Source of the DNA: an uncultured Eubacteriales bacterium
Lineage (GTDB): Bacteria > Bacillota > Clostridia > Oscillospirales > Ruminococcaceae
Direction: 5' to 3'
DNA length: 7,801 nt
NCBI GenBank assembly: GCA_959605275.1
Contig: CAUHFD010000141.1
Coordinates: forward strand, 1 to 7,801
Each line of letters opens with the position of its first letter. The stretch's first letter is position 1. The position numbers and the translations under genes were made by a program. The notes beneath the pieces were generated by a model. The model saw only the letters and a list, made by a program, of their open reading frames with translations. It was not told the origin of the DNA and did no database searches. Positions 4,230 to 7,801 of the stretch are shown piece by piece.

Positions 4230-5768
4230 GTGGGCGTTGATGCAGCGATCGAACTCAGAAATATAACCAAACGTTTCGGAAGCGTTGTTGCAAACAATAA
4301 TGTATGCCTTACTGTTAACAGAGGGGAAATCCTTTCCATTCTCGGAGAGAACGGAAGCGGGAAAACAACCTTGATGAATATGATATCGGGGATTTATTTC
4401 CCGGATGAGGGACGCATTTTCATTGATGGAGAGGAAGTCATGATCCGTTCTCCGAAAGATGCTTTCCGGTATCGGATTGGCATGATCCATCAGCATTTCA
4501 AATTGGTTGACGTTTTTACTGCCACTGAAAACATTGTACTCGGACTGAAAGAAAAAGGTTGCTTTAACATCAAAAAAGCTGCCGAGCGTGTACGGGAAAT
4601 CAGTGAGAAGTATGGATTTGAAATGGATCCGATGAAAAAAATATATGAGATGTCGGTTTCTGAAAAACAAACGGTCGAAATCATCAAAGTTCTGTACCGC
4701 GGTGCCGATATTTTAATACTTGACGAGCCGACGGCTGTTTTGACTCCGCAGGAAACAGAGAAGCTGTTTGCGGTTTTGCGTCGGATGCGCGACGACGGAA
4801 AAGCAATTATTATCATTACACACAAGCTTCATGAAGTTTTATCGCTTTCGGATCGTGTATCGGTGCTTAGAAAGGGCGAATACATCGATACCGTAAAAAC
4901 TTTCGAAACAAATGAATCACAGCTGACTGAAATGATGGTCGGTAAAAAAATTAGCCTCAACATTAAGCGCAGTGACCCCGTCAACCCCATCGATCGTTTG
5001 GTCGTAAAAAATATCAACTGTGTCAATTGGGAAGGCATTAAATTACTGGATGACATTTCTTTCACTGCCCGTTCAGGTGAAATACTGGGTATTGCAGGGA
5101 TTGCAGGCAGCGGACAGCGAGAGCTGCTCGAGGCGATTGCAGGTCTTCAGCATCTTGATGAGGGAGAAATTCTCTATCACAATCCTAAAACCGGAAATAC
5201 CGACGATTTGCGCGACAAAACACCGATGCAGATCCGCGATCTCGGCGTCCGCCTTTCTTTTGTTCCGGAGGATCGGCTCGGCATGGGTTTGGTCGGAAAT
5301 ATGGACATTATCGACAACATGATGTTGCGCAGCTATCGGAAAGGAAAATCGGTTTTTCTAGAGCGAAAAGCACCGAAATCACTTGCTGAGCAAATTATTG
5401 ATCAGCTTGAAGTGGTAACACCCAGCGCAACAACACCGGTTCGCCGTCTCTCGGGCGGTAACGTGCAAAAAGTTCTGGTCGGTCGTGAAATTGCCGCGTC
5501 CCCTACTGTTCTGATGGCGGCATATCCGGTGCGCGGTTTGGATATTAACTCTTCCTATACCATATACAATTTGCTGAATCAGCAAAAAGAACGCGGTGTC
5601 GCAGTCATTTTTGTGGGAGAAGATCTTGATGTACTGCTGGAACTGTGTGACCGAATTATGGTAATCGGTTCAGGCAAAATCAATGGAATTGTAGACGGCA
5701 GAACCGCTACCAAAGAACAAATTGGGCTTTTGATGACAAAAAAGGACGGGGGTGCACAAAATGAGTAA
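4230..5768 (+). CDS. nupO: nucleoside ABC importer ATPase (two fused nucleotide-binding domains)
   Basis: A 512-residue cytoplasmic ATPase powering the importer, of the NupO/YufO/RbsA type with two ABC domains. Domain 1: Walker A GENGSGKTT (39-47), Q-loop Q88 in MIHQHF, signature MSVSEKQ (141-147), Walker B ILILDEP (161-167), H-loop His198. Domain 2: a P-loop-like segment GIAGSGQRE (290-298) without the catalytic Lys, an intact signature LSGGN (407-411), and VLMAAYPVRGLD (427-438) without Walker B acids. The second domain's degeneracy is normal for this family. The Ser at 144 where relatives have Gly in the first signature is unusual. Length agrees with relatives (about 510). Start: GTG 4230 lies 7 bases after AAGGGGG (4216-4222); an upstream in-frame ATG at 4200 sits in a hairpin with no ribosome binding site. 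It overlaps the next gene by 8 bp, indicating coupled translation. Confidence 0.93.
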   Translation: MGVDAAIELRNITKRFGSVVANNNVCLTVNRGEILSILGENGSGKTTLMNMISGIYFPDEGRIFIDGEEVMIRSPKDAFRYRIGMIHQHFKLVDVFTATENIVLGLKEKGCFNIKKAAERVREISEKYGFEMDPMKKIYEMSVSEKQTVEIIKVLYRGADILILDEPTAVLTPQETEKLFAVLRRMRDDGKAIIIITHKLHEVLSLSDRVSVLRKGEYIDTVKTFETNESQLTEMMVGKKISLNIKRSDPVNPIDRLVVKNINCVNWEGIKLLDDISFTARSGEILGIAGIAGSGQRELLEAIAGLQHLDEGEILYHNPKTGNTDDLRDKTPMQIRDLGVRLSFVPEDRLGMGLVGNMDIIDNMMLRSYRKGKSVFLERKAPKSLAEQIIDQLEVVTPSATTPVRRLSGGNVQKVLVGREIAASPTVLMAAYPVRGLDINSSYTIYNLLNQQKERGVAVIFVGEDLDVLLELCDRIMVIGSGKINGIVDGRTATKEQIGLLMTKKDGGAQNE

Positions 5769-6867
5769 ACCTGAAAAAAAAGTTCGTGAACCGCTGATAC
5801 ATATCACAAAACGCGATACAATGGTATGGTGGAAATCTTGGCTGGTACGGATTGCTTCAATTGCAGCAGCACTTGTTGTGTGTGCAATCGTCATTATCCT
5901 GCTGACCGGGTATAATCCGGCACAGGTTTATGCTTCCATGATCAAGGGCACTTTTGGCACCGAACGCAAGCTGTGGATCGCACTGCAAAAAACAGCGATG
6001 CTTTTGTGTATTTCCCTCGCGGTAACACCGGCATTTAAAATGCGTTTTTGGAATATCGGCGCAGAAGGACAGGTATTAATCGGCGGTTTGATTTCCGCAG
6101 GCTGTATGATTGGTCTTGGAAATCAGCTTCCTACTCCGGTGTTATTGCTTGTAATGCTTGTTGCCAGCGTTGCGGGAGGAATGCTTTGGGCGGTAATTCC
6201 GGCGTTCTTTAAAGCTTTTTGGGGGACCAACGAAACGTTGTTTACCCTGATGATGAACTATGTTGCCATTCAGCTTGTTTCCTTTTGCGTAACCTTCTGG
6301 GAAAATCCCAAAGGATCAAATACGGTGGGCTTGATTAACCCCGCCAGCAAAAGCGGTTGGTTTCCTTCTATCCTAGGACAAAAATATCTGATGAACATCC
6401 TCATTGTTGTTGTCATCACCATCGCTGTATTTATCTATTTAAAATACAGCAAACATGGATATGAAATTTCAGTTGTCGGTGAAAGCGAGAATACTGCGCG
6501 TTATATCGGTATTAATGTAAAGAAAGTCATTATTCGTACGATGTTGGTTTCAGGCGCACTTTGCGGTATTGCCGGACTGATGCTGGTTGCCGGTACGGAT
6601 CATACGATTTCAACCAACACCGTCGGAGGTCAGGGCTTTACCGCAATCATGGTATCCTGGCTTGCAAAATTCAATCCCTATATTATGGGGCTGGTATCTT
6701 TCCTAATCGTTTTTCTTGATCGCGGCGCAGGAGAAATTGCAACTACCTTCCGGCTAAATGAAAGTGTTTCGGATATCTTGACCGGCATCATTCTCTTCTT
6801 CATTATCGGATGCGAATTTTTTGTTAACTACAAAATCAATTTCCGCAGCACTAAAAAGGAGGGGTAA
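5761..6867 (+). CDS. nupP: nucleoside ABC importer permease, first subunit
   Basis: A 368-residue integral membrane protein of the branched-chain/ribose-type permease family (BPD_transp_2), resembling NupP/YufP. It has a charged cytoplasmic N terminus (1-26) and a first membrane segment near 28-50. Further segments lie near 73-90, 104-122, 125-148, 161-181, 210-228, 258-280, 306-320 and 336-355 (read by eye). The family hallmark WNIGAEGQ is at 97-104 and GTNETLFTLMMNY at 155-167. The cytoplasmic loop VGESENTARYIGI (239-251) corresponds to the ATPase-contact loop. It would pair with the second permease to form the channel. Start: ATG 5761 is preceded by GGGGGT (5748-5753); an alternative GTG at 5752 adds three residues. 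It overlaps the ATPase gene by 8 bp, and the next gene starts 3 bp after its stop, so co-translation is likely. Confidence 0.92.
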   Translation: MSKPEKKVREPLIHITKRDTMVWWKSWLVRIASIAAALVVCAIVIILLTGYNPAQVYASMIKGTFGTERKLWIALQKTAMLLCISLAVTPAFKMRFWNIGAEGQVLIGGLISAGCMIGLGNQLPTPVLLLVMLVASVAGGMLWAVIPAFFKAFWGTNETLFTLMMNYVAIQLVSFCVTFWENPKGSNTVGLINPASKSGWFPSILGQKYLMNILIVVVITIAVFIYLKYSKHGYEISVVGESENTARYIGINVKKVIIRTMLVSGALCGIAGLMLVAGTDHTISTNTVGGQGFTAIMVSWLAKFNPYIMGLVSFLIVFLDRGAGEIATTFRLNESVSDILTGIILFFIIGCEFFVNYKINFRSTKKEG

Positions 6868-6870
6868 GAA

Positions 6871-7801
6871 TTGATTAGCACTATTGCAATGTTTGTGAAG
6901 CAGGCAATTATTCAGGGAATCCCGTTGCTTTACGGTTCGACCGGTGAAATGATTACCGAAAAATCCGGTAACTTAAACCTTGGTATTCCCGGTATCATGT
7001 ATATTGGCGGCATCTCCGGAGTAATCGGCGCTTATTTTTATGAAAAATCGGCTGAGGTACTGAATCCTTTTCTATGCGTTTTGATTCCGCTCACGGCATC
7101 ACTGCTCGGTTCCATTGTTCTTTCTCTGATTTACAGCTTTTTGACCATCACTCTCCGCGCAAATCAGAACGTGACCGGTCTGGCGCTTACTACTTTTGGT
7201 ATCGGTGTCGGAAACTTCTTCGGAGGCTCCCTTTCCAGTCTATTTGGTGAGGGCGGTTCTATCTCTTTGCTGAAAACCGGTGCTTGCTTTAAAGCCACCT
7301 TGCCGTTTGCCGACAAGCTTGGGTTGTTCGGCGACACGTTCCTCTCCTTTGGATTTTTAGCATATCTTGCCATTGCCATTGCTTTGTTTGCGTCTTGGGT
7401 TTTAGGACATACCCGTGTGGGACTGAATCTCCGCGCGGTTGGAGAAAGCCCTGCGACAGCAGATGCTGCCGGAATCAATGTCACAATGTATAAATACCTT
7501 GCGACCTGCATCGGTGGCGCAATTGCCGGTCTCGGCGGTCTTTACTTCGTTATGGATTATATCGGCGGCGCATGGACAAACGGCGGTTTCGGCGACCGCG
7601 GATGGCTTGCAATCGCTTTGGTTATATTCGCACTTTGGAAACCCAATATCGGAATCCTCGGCTCCATTCTGTTCGGCGGTCTTTATATTGTTTATCTTTA
7701 TATTCCCGGACTCGGACGCAGTTCACAGGAGATTTTCAAGATGCTTCCGTATGTAGTAACCATTCTCGTATTGGTTCTGATCAGTATGCGTAAGCGTCGT
7801 G
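6871..7801 (+). CDS. nupQ: nucleoside ABC importer permease, second subunit (3' end beyond window)
   Basis: An open frame of 310 codons running off the right edge, a second BPD_transp_2 permease like NupQ/YufQ. Start is TTG 6871, placed 8 bases after a near-perfect AAGGAGG (6856-6862, followed by two more G's) and 3 bp after the previous stop; the next in-frame ATG (6889) is too far from it. Family features: EKSGNLNLGIPG (30-41), corresponding to the E(R/K)SGxxNxGxEG motif of relatives; the ANQNVTGLALTTFGIG region (97-112); and the ATPase-contact loop AVGESPATADAAGINV (189-204). Membrane segments read near 4-20, 36-56, 65-90, 100-118, 159-180, 207-228, 244-280 and 293-306. The visible end MRKRR resembles the family's basic C-terminal tail, so probably only about 15-25 residues are missing. 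In the position equivalent to the family's EG, this protein has IPG. Confidence 0.92.
   Translation, partial: MISTIAMFVKQAIIQGIPLLYGSTGEMITEKSGNLNLGIPGIMYIGGISGVIGAYFYEKSAEVLNPFLCVLIPLTASLLGSIVLSLIYSFLTITLRANQNVTGLALTTFGIGVGNFFGGSLSSLFGEGGSISLLKTGACFKATLPFADKLGLFGDTFLSFGFLAYLAIAIALFASWVLGHTRVGLNLRAVGESPATADAAGINVTMYKYLATCIGGAIAGLGGLYFVMDYIGGAWTNGGFGDRGWLAIALVIFALWKPNIGILGSILFGGLYIVYLYIPGLGRSSQEIFKMLPYVVTILVLVLISMRKRR

Overview
The window looks like chromosomal DNA from a Gram-positive member of the Bacillota, most likely class Clostridia. This is inferred from strong AAGGAGG-type ribosome binding sites, near-consensus sigma-A promoters, a purine riboswitch ahead of xpt, a lipid-anchored solute-binding protein, and use of GTG and TTG starts beside good Shine-Dalgarno sites. 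The species cannot be named from this sequence. No mobile element, phage gene or CRISPR array is visible.

Layout. Positions 1-71 (minus strand) hold a tRNA-Pro with anticodon GGG. The window edge cuts off its last two acceptor-end bases, and it has its own promoter at 82-110. A non-coding stretch follows, with a strong plus-strand promoter at 312-340. The first protein gene (428-1807) encodes an FAD-dependent dehydrogenase of the COG2509 type with four conserved-looking cysteines; its substrate is unknown. Positions 1808-2010 contain two inverted repeats, one a terminator-like 15-bp hairpin, and a short palindrome. From a second strong promoter (2011-2039) a single operon appears to run to the right edge: purine riboswitch and intrinsic terminator, xpt, a BMP-family lipoprotein, a double ABC ATPase, and two membrane permeases. 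The second permease is cut by the window end.

How the genes work together. Xpt converts xanthine (and guanine, less well) plus PRPP to the nucleotide. The four downstream genes form a complete nucleoside importer of the B. subtilis NupNOPQ (YufNOPQ) / BmpA kind: binding protein, ATPase, two permeases. The riboswitch has the guanine-type specificity base (C at the position equivalent to 74 of the B. subtilis xpt aptamer). The simplest reading is a purine-uptake-and-salvage operon switched off when guanine or a related purine is plentiful. GC-rich hairpins between the binding-protein gene and the ATPase gene probably let the binding protein be made in excess over the membrane complex.

The most unusual element is the riboswitch. 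Its core matches the guanine aptamer, but loop L2 is about 25 nt instead of 7, carries its own hairpin, and offers a possible 5-bp loop-loop pairing with L3. The P1 closing sequence TATTGG recurs downstream as part of an 8-bp alternative helix that touches the terminator. The ATPase is also notable: its first ABC signature has Ser in place of Gly, so the non-catalytic ATP site looks degenerate on both faces.
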